Shown here: in pieces, positions 17,995 through 27,015 of the stretch | How positions within the stretch are numbered: the stretch's first letter is position 1 | Layout of the letters: the number at the start of each line of letters is the position of its first letter | Assembly: GCA_944383885.1 (NCBI GenBank) | Contig: CALWRF010000018.1 | Location: forward strand, 1 to 64,000 | Direction: 5' to 3' | Length of the DNA stretch: 64,000 nucleotides | Origin: an uncultured Clostridia bacterium | Lineage (GTDB): Bacteria; Bacillota; Clostridia; Lachnospirales; Anaerotignaceae | The notes under the pieces: generated by a model | Database searches by the model: none | The model's input: the letters and a program-made list of their open reading frames with translations, nothing else | Told to the model about the DNA's origin: nothing | Translations under genes and position numbers: made by a program

Positions 17995-18022
17995 ATTATA
18001 TCACGTTTATATTATTTTGAAA
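17995..18022 (-). promoter_or_regulatory. Promoter of scfA
   Basis: On the minus strand a perfect TATAAT (17995-18000) with a TTTCAA-like -35 box 16 bases upstream. The scfA ATG follows about 50 bases downstream. Confidence 0.55.
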
Positions 18023-18024
18023 AG

Positions 18025-18432
18025 TTATTTTTTTGTATTGATTCCCAAAATGCCGCCTATTGCCCCGCTTACAAGTGACAAAACAATAGATAAAGCCCTG
18101 AATAAGCTCATGTTTTCGCCATAAGGCAGCATTATAATAATAAGTACAACAGCTATATAAAAGCCTGCTGAAAGAGCGCCCCAGAGTATGCCTTTTTTCT
18201 CCGCTTTAGACGCTGTTTTAAACCCGGCAAAAAATGAGCTTATAACTGTAACAGCTAATGAAAACGGAGCAATAAAACTTTCGCTTATATCGGTATATGT
18301 AAGCAGCAGGGCGCATGCTAAAAATGCAGCCGCCGTAAAAAACAGAGCCGGTATAAGACCATAAAGCATGCCGTAGAGCACGCCTTTATTTACTGCCGGG
18401 GATTTATTTTCCGGTACTTTCAAAAACAACAC
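18025..18432 (-). CDS. TIGR04086-like four-span membrane protein
   Basis: 135 residues with four hydrophobic spans (GLIPALFFTAAAFLACALLL, AVTVISSFFAGFKTA, AGFYIAVVLIIIMLPY, IVLSLVSGAIGGILGI) and the pattern SFFAGFKTASKAEKKGILWGALSAG. This fits the uncharacterised TIGR04086 membrane family of Clostridia, often next to SCIFF genes. The function is unknown. The start is unclear: GTG at 18430-18432 is used here, and TTG codons follow immediately. It lies upstream of scfA on the same strand, with the scfA promoter near its end. Confidence 0.7.
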   Translation of the reverse strand: MLFLKVPENKSPAVNKGVLYGMLYGLIPALFFTAAAFLACALLLTYTDISESFIAPFSLAVTVISSFFAGFKTASKAEKKGILWGALSAGFYIAVVLIIIMLPYGENMSLFRALSIVLSLVSGAIGGILGINTKK

Positions 18433-18530
18433 TTCTTTCCCTTTTTTACAATTTTACTTGACTTATTTAAAAAATATTCATTGCCCCGGCAAAATCTTTG
18501 TGATTAAATATATATCAGAGGTGATAACAA

Positions 18531-19403
18531 ATGGAATTAACCGGTTGTATAGATTTGCACTCGCATTCAGTATACTCCGACGGAACGCTTACCCCGGAAG
18601 AGATAATTAAAAACGCGTCTCAGATAGGTCTTTCATCTGTCGCACTTACAGACCACGACTGTGTATCCGGCACAGAAGAATTTGCTTCCGCCGGGAAAAA
18701 ATACGGTATTGAGGCAATAAACGGCATTGAGCTTGCCTCATATTATTCAGCGCCATTTATAGAGCGCACAAAAGAAATTCATATTGTAGGTCTTTTTATA
18801 GACAATAAAAACAAAGCACTTCTTGAAAAAACTGAAACAATACTTCAGCAGAGAATTGACCGAAACCATAAAATGGTTAAACGCCTTACAGAACTTGGCT
18901 TTCCTATGACATACGATGAGCTTAGAGCCATAGCCGGAAGAGACAGCTGCTCAAGAACGCATTATGCCCTTTTAATGGTTAAAAAAGGCTATGTCAAAGA
19001 CAAAAAAGAGGCCTTTGCAAAATATATATCTACAGGTATGCCGGGATATGTGCCAAGAATACTGCCTGAGCCTGAAGAATGTATAAGCCTTATTAAAAAC
19101 GCCGGCGGAGTGCCGGTTCTGGCGCACCCAACCCTTTACCGCCTAAATAACGAGCAGATAGATTTAATGGCTCAGGATTTACGTCAAAAAGGCATGGAAG
19201 GAATAGAGGTTATGTACTCAACATATTCCGCGGAAGAAGAAAAATTTATCAATTCCATAGCTGAAAAATATAATTTTGCCAAAAGCGGCGGAAGCGATTT
19301 CCATGGCACAAACAAAACAGGCATTTACCTTGGAAAAGGCAAGGGAAATTTAAAAATACCTTATGAATTTTTAAACGAGATTAAAAAAAGGAGGAATATA
19401 TAA
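18531..19403 (+). CDS. PHP-domain phosphoesterase (RNase AM/YciV-like)
   Basis: 290 residues. The polymerase-and-histidinol-phosphatase fold is shown by metal ligands HSHSVYSDGTLTPEE near residue 10, ALTDHDCVSG near 38 and NGIELASYY near 66, then VPVLAHPTLY near 199 and GGSDFHGTNK near 249. Members hydrolyse 3'-5' bisphosphate nucleotides or trim RNA 5' ends. AGAGGTGA precedes the ATG. Its stop overlaps the start of the next gene (TAATG), so the two are coupled. Confidence 0.85.
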   Translation: MELTGCIDLHSHSVYSDGTLTPEEIIKNASQIGLSSVALTDHDCVSGTEEFASAGKKYGIEAINGIELASYYSAPFIERTKEIHIVGLFIDNKNKALLEKTETILQQRIDRNHKMVKRLTELGFPMTYDELRAIAGRDSCSRTHYALLMVKKGYVKDKKEAFAKYISTGMPGYVPRILPEPEECISLIKNAGGVPVLAHPTLYRLNNEQIDLMAQDLRQKGMEGIEVMYSTYSAEEEKFINSIAEKYNFAKSGGSDFHGTNKTGIYLGKGKGNLKIPYEFLNEIKKRRNI

Positions 19404-19906
19404 TGTTTAAAACAATAAAGGCAGAGGATTTAAACCAGAACATATTTAAAATGATAGGCAGCGACTGGCTTTTAATTACAGCTAAAAAAGAGGATAAAGT
19501 AAATACAATGACAGCTTCATGGGGCAGCGCCGGCATAATGTGGGGCAAACCTACGGCATTTGTATTTATACGCCCACAGCGATACACTAAGGAATTTATA
19601 GACTCTTCAGAGGAATTTTCAATTAATGTTTTAGGCGGAGCTTACAGAAATGTTCTTAATTACTGCGGCACGGTTTCCGGACGTGATGAGGATAAAATCA
19701 AAAACTCAAATCTTACTGTAGATTACAAAAACAATACTCCATATTTTGACGAAAGCAAAATTGTGCTTATATGCCGCAAAGTATATGCCCAGGAATTAAA
19801 AGAAGAATGTTTTATCGACAAATCAATTATAGATAAATGGTATCCTCAAAAAGATTACCATACAATGTACGCTGCCGAAATTAAAGAAGTTCTTATAAAA
19901 GAGTAA
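19403..19906 (+). CDS. Flavin reductase-like domain protein
   Basis: 167 residues of the FMN-binding split-barrel family. The N-terminal block DWLLITAKKEDKVNTMTASWG, then MWGKPTAFVFIRPQRYT and EFSINVLGG, are the usual FMN-contact regions. It would bind FMN in the cytosol; members reduce flavins or act on unknown electron acceptors. It starts on the TAATG junction with the PHP gene, with a GGAGG ribosome site inside that gene. A strong terminator follows. Confidence 0.85.
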   Translation: MFKTIKAEDLNQNIFKMIGSDWLLITAKKEDKVNTMTASWGSAGIMWGKPTAFVFIRPQRYTKEFIDSSEEFSINVLGGAYRNVLNYCGTVSGRDEDKIKNSNLTVDYKNNTPYFDESKIVLICRKVYAQELKEECFIDKSIIDKWYPQKDYHTMYAAEIKEVLIKE

Positions 19907-19911
19907 AAAAT

Positions 19912-19952
19912 TAAGCACTGATTTCTTAAAAAGATTTCAGTGCTTATTTTTT
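19912..19952. terminator. Bidirectional terminator between convergent operons
   Basis: Stem TAAGCACTGA (19912-19921) with TCAGTGCTTA (19937-19946), with A/T runs on both sides. It serves the flavin-reductase gene and the leftward pot operon. Confidence 0.85.
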
Positions 19953-19958
19953 GCTTAA

Positions 19959-21041
19959 TTATTTAGAAGCTTTAACTTTAATCCAAAGCTCAGAAAGTTT
20001 CTGCCTTAAAACTTCGTTATCGTTAAATACTTCGTCTTTTTCATATCCTTCTCTTGGAAGGTAAGCCTCATTGCCTTCATATTCTCCGCCTTCGCCGCTC
20101 ATTTCAGCAAGGACCTCTTTGTTTGTAGAAGCGTATCCTACAGTTGAGCTGTTGTCATAAGAAGCGTCGTATGAAAGAATATAGTTAATAAATTCATGGG
20201 CAAGTTTAGGATTTTCGGCATTTTTAGGTATTACCATTGAGTCAACCCAAATATTTGTTCCTTCAGCAGGCATACTGTAGCTCATATCCTCGTTTTCGGA
20301 AAGTATATAAGCTGCGTCACCGCTGTAAACAACAGCAATATCCATAAGACCGTTAGCCATATTATCTATAACTTCATCTGTTACATATACAGGATCCATT
20401 GTGTTGTTTAATTCAACAAGCCAGTTGTAAGCTTCATTTATTTCTTCCTCATTGTCTGTATTCATTGAATAGCCTAAAGATTTAAGTGCTACCATAAATG
20501 AATCTCTTTCAGAGTCGTACATATAAATACGGCCTTTATATTTTGTGTCTTTAAGTATGCTGTAGCCTTTTTCCTCAACTTCTTCCTTAGGTACATTGTT
20601 GTGATTATAAACAATGCCTACAGTGCCCCAGAAATACGGCACAGAATATTTATTTTCAGGGTCAAAAGCAAGATTTTTAACACCATCTGCAAGCTCGCTC
20701 ATATTAGGTATAAGGCTTAAATCCAATTCCTGAAGCATATCTTCTTTTATAAGTCTTTCAATCATATAGTCAGAAGGGACTATTACATCATAAGAATCTC
20801 CAGCCTGAAGTTTTGTATACATCATTTCGTTTGAGTCAAAGTATTCGGAAATTACTTTTACGCCAAATTCTTCCTCAAAATTCGCAATTACATCTTCTCC
20901 TACATATTCTCCCCAGTTATAAAATTTAAGGGTGTCAGAGCCGTATTTCTCCACAGCATCTGATGAAGATGTACCGCTCGAACCGCAGCCTGAAAGCGCT
21001 GATGCCGCTATAAGAGATACGGCTAATATTATTTTTTTCAT
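19959..21041 (-). CDS. potD: Spermidine/putrescine-binding lipoprotein
   Basis: 360 residues. A signal peptide with lipobox ALSGC (Cys19) anchors it outside the membrane, where it delivers polyamine to PotBC. The PotD hallmarks are TLKFYNWGEYVGEDVIANFE, SNEMMYTKLQAG, DVIVPSDYMIERLI, YFWGTVGIVYN and FINYILSYD. It ends the operon XRE-cupin, potA, potB, potC, potD; its start overlaps the potC stop by four bases. Confidence 0.94.
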   Translation of the reverse strand: MKKIILAVSLIAASALSGCGSSGTSSSDAVEKYGSDTLKFYNWGEYVGEDVIANFEEEFGVKVISEYFDSNEMMYTKLQAGDSYDVIVPSDYMIERLIKEDMLQELDLSLIPNMSELADGVKNLAFDPENKYSVPYFWGTVGIVYNHNNVPKEEVEEKGYSILKDTKYKGRIYMYDSERDSFMVALKSLGYSMNTDNEEEINEAYNWLVELNNTMDPVYVTDEVIDNMANGLMDIAVVYSGDAAYILSENEDMSYSMPAEGTNIWVDSMVIPKNAENPKLAHEFINYILSYDASYDNSSTVGYASTNKEVLAEMSGEGGEYEGNEAYLPREGYEKDEVFNDNEVLRQKLSELWIKVKASK

Positions 21042-21826
21042 TCTCTTACTCCTCTCCTTTTTTTAAGTACAGGTATAATATTTATAAGCACCAGAACAAC
21101 CGTTATAATAAGTATAATAATGGTTGAAAGGGCGTTTATAGATGGATTTATACGCTTACTCATAGTATAAACAAGTATTGAAATATTGCTTACGCCGTTT
21201 CCCGTTACAAAATATGATATTATAAAGTCATCAAACGACATTGTAAAAGCAACCAGCGCTCCGGAAACAATTCCAGGCATTATCTGCGGTATTATAACCT
21301 TTGTAAGCGCCTGCCACGGTGTAGCGCCTAAATCCAGAGCTGCATCTGCAAGGTTAGGGTCAAGACTTCTCAGCTTAGGGTTAACGCTTAGCATAACGTA
21401 TGGTATACAGAACATAACATGCGCCAGAAGCATTGTAAAATACCCCTTCTGCACGCCTAAAGCGCTGAAAAGCATTAAAAGGCTTATAGCCGTTACAATT
21501 TCAGGGTTCATAATAGGAAAGTCGTTTATTCTTTCCACTATGTTTTTAAGCACTTTATTTGATTTGGAAAGACCTATAGCTGTAATTGTGCCTACAATTG
21601 TGGAAATAACCGTAGCAAGTATGGCTATTGAAATAGTAGTCCATAAAGCGCTCATCATGTCACGGCTGGAGAACATCTTTTCATACCACGTAAGCGAAAA
21701 ACCTCTCCAGTGCGTAAGCGACTTTTTGCTGTTAAAAGAAAACACAACAGTGTATACAATAGGCATATAGAAGAATATCATTACACAAACCATAAAAAGC
21801 TTTGAAAATATCTTTTTATTTTTCAT
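21038..21826 (-). CDS. potC: Spermidine/putrescine ABC transporter permease PotC
   Basis: 262 residues, six spans. The cytoplasmic loop that contacts PotA is seen as AALDLGATPWQALTKVIIPQIMPGI (EAA motif). FFYMPIVYTVVFSFN at the start and SFDDFIISYFVTG near the end are typical of PotC. The start codon overlaps the potB stop by one base and the end overlaps potD by four, so the operon is tightly coupled. Confidence 0.93.
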   Translation of the reverse strand: MKNKKIFSKLFMVCVMIFFYMPIVYTVVFSFNSKKSLTHWRGFSLTWYEKMFSSRDMMSALWTTISIAILATVISTIVGTITAIGLSKSNKVLKNIVERINDFPIMNPEIVTAISLLMLFSALGVQKGYFTMLLAHVMFCIPYVMLSVNPKLRSLDPNLADAALDLGATPWQALTKVIIPQIMPGIVSGALVAFTMSFDDFIISYFVTGNGVSNISILVYTMSKRINPSINALSTIIILIITVVLVLINIIPVLKKRRGVRE

Positions 21827-22668
21827 TACTTTCTTTCTCCTCCTTCCATAGCCTCACCTTTATCTATTTTCTTTGTAATATACATGGAAATCATAATTAT
21901 AATAGCCATTATAAGGGATATGGCGCTTCCAAAATTCCAGTCGCCTGCTGTAAGGAACTGATTTTCTATTACATTTCCTATAAGCACATACTGTCCGCCG
22001 CCTAAAAGCTTAGGTATAAAGAAGCTTGATACCGCCGGAAGGAAAACAAGCGTTATACCGCTTATTACCCCCGGTATTGAAAGAGGCAGCGTTACCCTTA
22101 AAAATGCCTGAACCTTATTTGCACCCAAATCACTTGCCGCTTCCAAAAGGCTCTTATCCATTTTAGTAAGCGATGTGTAAATCTGTAATATCATAAACGG
22201 TATAAAGTTATATACCATACCGATTATAACGGCAAAACTTGTATGCAGCATTTTAATTGGACCTATACCCATTAATCCCAGCACAGTATTTATTATGCCG
22301 TCGTCCTGCAAAATGCCCATCCACGCGTATGTTCTTACAAGCATGTTTATCCATGTAGGTATTGTAACAAGGAGTATAAGCATAACCTTTTTGCGCCCTT
22401 CGGCATTGGCTATAATATAAGCAGCTGGATATCCAAGCAGTACACATATAACAGTTGTGGCAACAGCTATTAAAAGAGAACGTCTTAAAACATCAAGGAA
22501 TATGGCGTCGCTGAAAAATTTTCCGAAATTTTCAAGCGAAAACCTTATTGTTGCCACATCATTGCCGGTTTTTGTAAAGGCATAAACAAGTATAAGGAGC
22601 ATAGGCAGTACAATAAGCAGGCAAATCCAGACTATATACGGATACGCCATTGTTCTGAATTGCTTCAT
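21826..22668 (-). CDS. potB: Spermidine/putrescine ABC transporter permease PotB
   Basis: 280 residues, six spans. The EAA-type loop is LLEAASDLGANKVQAFLRVTLPLSIPGI. Other PotB features are VRTYAWMGILQDDG and FFIPKLLGGGQYVLIGN. It pairs with PotC to form the membrane channel. It starts two bases after the potA stop. Confidence 0.93.
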   Translation of the reverse strand: MKQFRTMAYPYIVWICLLIVLPMLLILVYAFTKTGNDVATIRFSLENFGKFFSDAIFLDVLRRSLLIAVATTVICVLLGYPAAYIIANAEGRKKVMLILLVTIPTWINMLVRTYAWMGILQDDGIINTVLGLMGIGPIKMLHTSFAVIIGMVYNFIPFMILQIYTSLTKMDKSLLEAASDLGANKVQAFLRVTLPLSIPGVISGITLVFLPAVSSFFIPKLLGGGQYVLIGNVIENQFLTAGDWNFGSAISLIMAIIIMISMYITKKIDKGEAMEGGERK

Positions 22669-22670
22669 TT

Positions 22671-24248
22671 TCAGTTTCCTCCTTTGCTCATTATGTGGAT
22701 ATCTTCCGGTTCAAATGTAAGCCCTACAATATCGCCTTCCTTATGCTCTTTTGTTGTGTCTATTTTATATTCATATCCTTCTGTTTTAAATGTTACCAAA
22801 TATTCCCCCGGAACAATATTTTCCGGGTCAAAATCGTAATCAACCTCTGTAATGTCTACTTCAGTATCATCGTCAAGGCTCCATGCTGAAGCGTTCGCCC
22901 ATGTTTTAAGGTCTGTCTCAAGGGCAATGCTTTCTTTAATCTCGTCTGTCTTTTTAAAGAAATTAACGGCAAAAATCTCCTCGTTATATTCTGTGCTTAC
23001 TTTTTTGTTCTGGTCTGCCACTATCATGTTAGCAGTAACCATTGTCCCTGCCGATGTGGAAAACGTAACAGGATAAGTGCCGTTTTGAGGGCTAATTTTA
23101 TACTCTACCTTGCTTATTGAAACAAATTCGTCCGTTTCAGGATTCCATGCCTGGGCGTCAGCTCTGGCTATAATATCAGCTTCCGTAAGCTCAGCAACAT
23201 CCTCAGCGTCAAGATAAAAGTCGTTGGCACTCATTCTTTCGTTAGCCTTAATATTAAATATAGAGTTATCTTCCGAAACATGCATTTTAACTGTTATGCT
23301 TGTACCTGAACGAGTTTCAACAACCGTCTCATAATGAACGCCTTTAAAAAGCACAGACTTAACAACCCCTCTTAACTTGCCTTTTTCTTTAGGCACTATT
23401 TCAAGGTCTTCCGGTCTTATAACAACGTCTACTTTTTCATTCGGCTCAAAACCGCCGTCAACACATTCAAAATGCTTATCCTCAAATACAACCTCACGGT
23501 CTTTAACCATAACGCCGTCTATAATATTGCTCTCACCTATAAAGTTTGCCACAAAAACGTTTTTAGGCTCATTATAAATATCAGTCGGCGAGCCTATCTG
23601 CTGAATTTCGCCGTCTTTCATAACAACTATTTTATCAGACATTGTAAGGGCTTCTTCCTGGTCATGGGTTACATATATAAAAGTAATGCCTACTTCCTGC
23701 TGTATCTTTTTAAGCTCATGCTGCATTTCCTTCCTAAGTTTAAGGTCAAGTGCGCCCAAAGGCTCATCAAGAAGCAGTACTCTCGGCTCGTTTACAAGCG
23801 CCCTTGCGATAGCTACCCTTTGCTGCTGACCGCCGCTTAAAGCTGTAACGCTTCTTTTGCCGTATTCCTCAAGACCTACAAGTTTAAGCATTCGCATAAC
23901 TTTCTGCTGTATAACATCTTTAGGCTCTTTTTTTATTTTCAGACCGAAAGCTACATTATCATATACATTCATATTAGGAAAAAGAGCGTACTTCTGGAAA
24001 ACAGTGTTAATTTCCCTTTTGTACGGCTCAACATTTGTTATCTCTTTGTCGCCAAATATAACCTCGCCTTCGTTTTGTTTAAGAAATCCGCCCAGAATTC
24101 TTAAAAGAGTTGTTTTGCCGCAGCCTGAAGGACCTAAAAGCGTTACAAATTCGTTCTCGTAAATATCAAGATTAACGCCTTTAAGAACAAGCTGTCCGTC
24201 AAATTCCTTTACAATGTTTTTAAACTGAATAAGTTTTACAGGCTCCAA
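22671..24248 (-). CDS. potA: Polyamine ABC transporter ATPase PotA with inserted surface-like repeats
   Basis: 525 residues; ordinary PotA is about 350-380. The ATPase part is normal: Walker [12 protein letters not shown] near 38-47, signature [15 protein letters not shown] near 137-151, Walker [14 protein letters not shown] near 156-168 and H-loop YVTHDQEEA near 192-200. The regulatory TOBE domain starts near 240 but is interrupted after about residue 330 by roughly 170 residues holding two related modules (339-411 and 423-499; shared pattern D...LTEADI.A.A.AW.....V.I..V.Y...P.N...G.Y.VTF.T..G). The TOBE end ([16 protein letters not shown]) follows. The modules look like repeats of secreted Firmicutes proteins, odd for a cytosolic ATPase. 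It is second in the pot operon. Confidence 0.92.
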   Translation of the reverse strand: MEPVKLIQFKNIVKEFDGQLVLKGVNLDIYENEFVTLLGPSGCGKTTLLRILGGFLKQNEGEVIFGDKEITNVEPYKREINTVFQKYALFPNMNVYDNVAFGLKIKKEPKDVIQQKVMRMLKLVGLEEYGKRSVTALSGGQQQRVAIARALVNEPRVLLLDEPLGALDLKLRKEMQHELKKIQQEVGITFIYVTHDQEEALTMSDKIVVMKDGEIQQIGSPTDIYNEPKNVFVANFIGESNIIDGVMVKDREVVFEDKHFECVDGGFEPNEKVDVVIRPEDLEIVPKEKGKLRGVVKSVLFKGVHYETVVETRSGTSITVKMHVSEDNSIFNIKANERMSANDFYLDAEDVAELTEADIIARADAQAWNPETDEFVSISKVEYKISPQNGTYPVTFSTSAGTMVTANMIVADQNKKVSTEYNEEIFAVNFFKKTDEIKESIALETDLKTWANASAWSLDDDTEVDITEVDYDFDPENIVPGEYLVTFKTEGYEYKIDTTKEHKEGDIVGLTFEPEDIHIMSKGGN

Positions 24249-24275
24249 ATTTAAGTCCTCCTTTTAAAATAAAGG

Positions 24276-24809
24276 TTAGAATAAAGGCGGCGTAGACACC
24301 CAGATAAGTTTTGCCACTGTTTTCCTGTCGTTTCTTATATAATGAAAATTTTTTCCGTTAAGATAAAAAGTCTCGCCTTTTTTAACCGGGTATTCTTTAT
24401 CGCCGTTTACAAGTGTAACACGGCCTTCAAGCACATATCCGAACTCTTCACCGTCGTTCGGCTGAACTTCAAATGTTTTCATTCCCGGTTCTATCTCTAT
24501 CATAACCGGCTCCATTTCGTTTTTCTGTGAGTTAGGTACAATCCAGTTAACCGTATAGCCTTCCCTCTCGTCTACAAAAAAATCATCTGTGCTGAAAACC
24601 GCCTTTTCATCGCGGTCTTCCTTAAAAAACTCGCCGAGAGTAGTGCCTAAAGCCTCAAGTATATCGTAAAGCGTAGCTATTGAAGGTGAAGTAAGGTTTC
24701 TTTCTACCTGCGATAAAAATCCTTTTGTAAGCTCGCAGCGGCTTGCCAGCTCCTCAAGAGTAAGACATTTTTTTAATCTCAGCTGTTTTATTTTATATCC
24801 TATATCCAT
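24276..24809 (-). CDS. XRE-family regulator with cupin domain (pot operon regulator)
   Basis: 177 residues. The N-terminal helix-turn-helix (KIKQLRLKKCLTLEELASRCELTKGFLSQVERNLTSPS, residues about 5-43) and C-terminal cupin (PNDGEEFGYVLEGRVTLVNG, then FYLNGKNFHYIRN) match the PuuR-like regulators found upstream of polyamine uptake genes. It probably senses a polyamine or related ligand and represses its own operon. I use the ATG at 24807-24809, with GGAGGG upstream. potA starts 27 bases after the stop. Confidence 0.88.
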   Translation of the reverse strand: MDIGYKIKQLRLKKCLTLEELASRCELTKGFLSQVERNLTSPSIATLYDILEALGTTLGEFFKEDRDEKAVFSTDDFFVDEREGYTVNWIVPNSQKNEMEPVMIEIEPGMKTFEVQPNDGEEFGYVLEGRVTLVNGDKEYPVKKGETFYLNGKNFHYIRNDRKTVAKLIWVSTPPLF

Positions 24810-24836
24810 TAAACAGCCCTCCGTTCCGATTAGATA

Positions 24837-24901
24837 TACTAAACAAATCAATTATTTTTACTAAACCAAAAACATTATACTATAACTTTTTTCAATTTCA
24901 A
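24837..24901 (-). promoter_or_regulatory. Promoter and candidate operator of the pot operon
   Basis: On the minus strand TTGAAA (24896-24901), a 16-base spacer, TATAAT (24874-24879). Downstream are two direct repeats of GTTTAGTA (complement at 24837-24844 and 24859-24866, 22 bases apart, about two helix turns). They are placed where a bound repressor would block transcription; the XRE-cupin protein is the natural candidate. Confidence 0.55.
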
Positions 24902-24984
24902 TATTCTTTAAACAATTTATTTAATTTTATTAAACTCATACAATAAGAAATATCTTTAAACTTACATGTTTATACAATATTTGC

Positions 24985-25031
24985 AAAAAAATACCGGCTG
25001 ATATATAATACATTAAAATATTCAGCCGGTT
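24985..25031 (-). terminator. Terminator of the 47-residue membrane protein gene
   Basis: Stem ACCGGCTGA (24993-25001) with TCAGCCGGT (25022-25030), then on the minus strand A and seven T. Confidence 0.7.
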
Positions 25032-25071
25032 TATAAAAATATATATTAAATTTTACATTACTAAACAAATT

Positions 25072-25215
25072 TTACTTATTTTTAAACTTCAAAGCCATAG
25101 TATAGATTCCATACAGTACCACTGCCATGCTGTATAAGCCCATAATCCTTTTAACTGTTGGAACAGCGGTGTTTTTAATAAACATAACTCGTTTAACAGC
25201 TTTTTTTACTTTCAT
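25072..25215 (-). CDS. Small basic membrane protein, 47 residues
   Basis: An ATG at 25213-25215 with GGGAGCTG upstream opens 47 codons: a basic start (MKVKKAVKRVMFIKN), then a hydrophobic stretch (MGLYSMAVVLYGIYTMAL) and a KFKNK tail. It is followed by its own terminator. No family recognised. It stands alone between the pot promoter and the HAD gene; real by its ribosome site, terminator and composition, but not certain. Confidence 0.55.
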   Translation of the reverse strand: MKVKKAVKRVMFIKNTAVPTVKRIMGLYSMAVVLYGIYTMALKFKNK

Positions 25216-25302
25216 TTTATAATCAGCTCCCAATAAAAATCAAACAATGTATTGAATAACATATCCCGTTCTGATACTATTTATATATAAAGGAGAATGC
25301 CT

Positions 25303-26118
25303 ATGATAAAATTAATAGCTTCTGATTTAGACGGAACTCTTTTAACATCTGATAAAGAACTTACGCCAAGACTTAAAAAATCTCTTGACAAAGCGGCTCA
25401 AAACGGCGCGCTGTTTGTTCCGGCAACAGGCAGGACATTATGCGCAGTACCCCAATATGTTAAAGATATACCTTCCGCCAGATATATAATAACATCTAAC
25501 GGCGCCTGTGTATATAAGAAAGGCTCCAAAATACCTATATTTAAAGAATGCCTTCTGCCTAACCATGTTGAAACAGTTTATAAAACAGCATCTGGCATGG
25601 ATACTGTTATAGAAGTTTTTGCAGACGGCATGGCGTATATAGGCAAAAGACATTTTGAATATTTACAGCAATTCGGCATAACAGGTAGAAGGGCTAATTA
25701 TATCAAAACCACTCGTACAGTAGTCCCTGATATATACTCACTTATTCATTCCAATATTGAAAATATAGAAAACATAAATGTTATATTCAATAATATGAAC
25801 CTTAGGGAAGAATTCCGTGCAAGCATAAAAAATTCCATTGACGCCTTTGTAACATCTTCCGCAGCAGATAATATAGAAGTAAGCTCCTCGAAAGCTGCTA
25901 AAGGAAACGCTTTAAAAAATCTCTGCCTAATGCTTGGGATTAAGAACAATGAAGTTATAGCTTTTGGCGACAGTGAAAATGATATAGACATGCTTGAGTT
26001 TGCCGGTACAGGCGTTTTAATGAAAAACGCTGACAACAGTTTAAAAACCAAAGGACTTATTGTTTCCTCTTCATGCGATGACTACGGTGTAGCCAGAATA
26101 CTTGAAAATATTTTCTGA
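25303..26118 (+). CDS. Cof-type HAD hydrolase
   Basis: 271 residues. A cytosolic sugar-phosphate or flavin/PLP-phosphate phosphatase of the HAD IIB type. The catalytic motif I is ASDLDGTLLTSDKEL near residue 6 (nucleophile Asp and general-acid Asp). Motif II is FVPATGRT, Lys is in SSKAAKGNAL, and motif IV is IAFGDSENDIDMLEFAG. I start at the second ATG (25303) because AGGAG ends only two bases before the first one at 25297. It has its own terminator. Confidence 0.9.
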   Translation: MIKLIASDLDGTLLTSDKELTPRLKKSLDKAAQNGALFVPATGRTLCAVPQYVKDIPSARYIITSNGACVYKKGSKIPIFKECLLPNHVETVYKTASGMDTVIEVFADGMAYIGKRHFEYLQQFGITGRRANYIKTTRTVVPDIYSLIHSNIENIENINVIFNNMNLREEFRASIKNSIDAFVTSSAADNIEVSSSKAAKGNALKNLCLMLGIKNNEVIAFGDSENDIDMLEFAGTGVLMKNADNSLKTKGLIVSSSCDDYGVARILENIF

Positions 26119-26153
26119 TAAAAATATAGTTCATTTTTTATATTAATCAAAAC

Positions 26154-26195
26154 AAAACCACAGCAAAAGGCTTTTCTTTTGAACTGTGGTTTTAT
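26154..26195. terminator. Bidirectional terminator between HAD gene and murI
   Basis: Stem AAAACCACAG (near 26155) with CTGTGGTTTT (26184-26193), A/T runs on both sides. It serves both convergent genes. Confidence 0.8.
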
Positions 26196-26199
26196 TATA

Positions 26200-27003
26200 T
26201 TAAAACTCTTCTATGTTAATAACTCTTGAAGCAAAATTTCTGCCTAATGCCTGACGGCAAATCCTGCCAAACATTTCTGTTTGGTCGCTTACGTAAAACT
26301 CATGCTCAGGCTCTTTTTCTTTAAGGCGCGCCATATTGTTTTTCAGAAGGTACTCTTTTAAAACAAGAGCTGTTTCATAAGCCGGGTCTACAAGTGCAAC
26401 ATTTGGACCTACAGCTTTTTTAATGCACTCCTTTAAAAGAGGATAATGAGTACAGCCCATAACAATAGTATCTATATCTTTTGCCGTAAGGTCTGAAATA
26501 TACTTGTTTGCAGTAAGCAGTGTAACTTCTTCATTCACCCAGCCTTCTTCAGCAAGAGGCACAAAAAGCGGACACGCCTTTGAGTATACATTTACATTGC
26601 TGTCATTTTTAAGTATTTCTTTTTCGTAAGCCCCGCTTCTAATAGTTGCTTCAGTAGCTATAACGCCTATGTTCTTGTTTACGGTAATTTCAGCCGCTTG
26701 TGCCGCTCCCGGCTCAACAACACCAAAAATAGGTATATTAAATGTGCTTTTAAGCTCTTCAAGACTATTAGAACTTACAGTGTTGCAGGCTATAACAACA
26801 GCTTTAACATTGCGGCTTAGAAGAAAACGTATATCCTGTTTGGCAAATTTTGTTATTGTTTCTTTTGACTTGCTGCCATAAGGCACTCTTGCGGTATCTC
26901 CAAAATAAACTATGGCTTCGTTAGGAAGTTCTTTTATAACACGGCTTGTAACGGTAAGTCCGCCTACGCCGGAATCAAAAATACCTATAGGCCTGTTATC
27001 CAT
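26200..27003 (-). CDS. murI: Glutamate racemase
   Basis: 267 residues. It makes D-glutamate for peptidoglycan by a two-Cys proton transfer. Catalytic Cys are in VVIACNTVSSNS (near residue 73) and DTIVMGCTHYPLL (near 184); the N-terminus reads IGIFDSGVGGLTV. AAGGAGG lies before the ATG. ddl lies 12 bases upstream, so two D-amino-acid wall precursor enzymes form an operon. Confidence 0.96.
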   Translation of the reverse strand: MDNRPIGIFDSGVGGLTVTSRVIKELPNEAIVYFGDTARVPYGSKSKETITKFAKQDIRFLLSRNVKAVVIACNTVSSNSLEELKSTFNIPIFGVVEPGAAQAAEITVNKNIGVIATEATIRSGAYEKEILKNDSNVNVYSKACPLFVPLAEEGWVNEEVTLLTANKYISDLTAKDIDTIVMGCTHYPLLKECIKKAVGPNVALVDPAYETALVLKEYLLKNNMARLKEKEPEHEFYVSDQTEMFGRICRQALGRNFASRVINIEEF

Positions 27004-27015
27004 TAAATAACCTCC

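Noticed and set aside
24985..25031. A riboswitch between the pot operon and the HAD gene
   Set aside because: The hairpin has a simple stem and T-run on the minus strand, and follows a small gene, so a terminator explains it.
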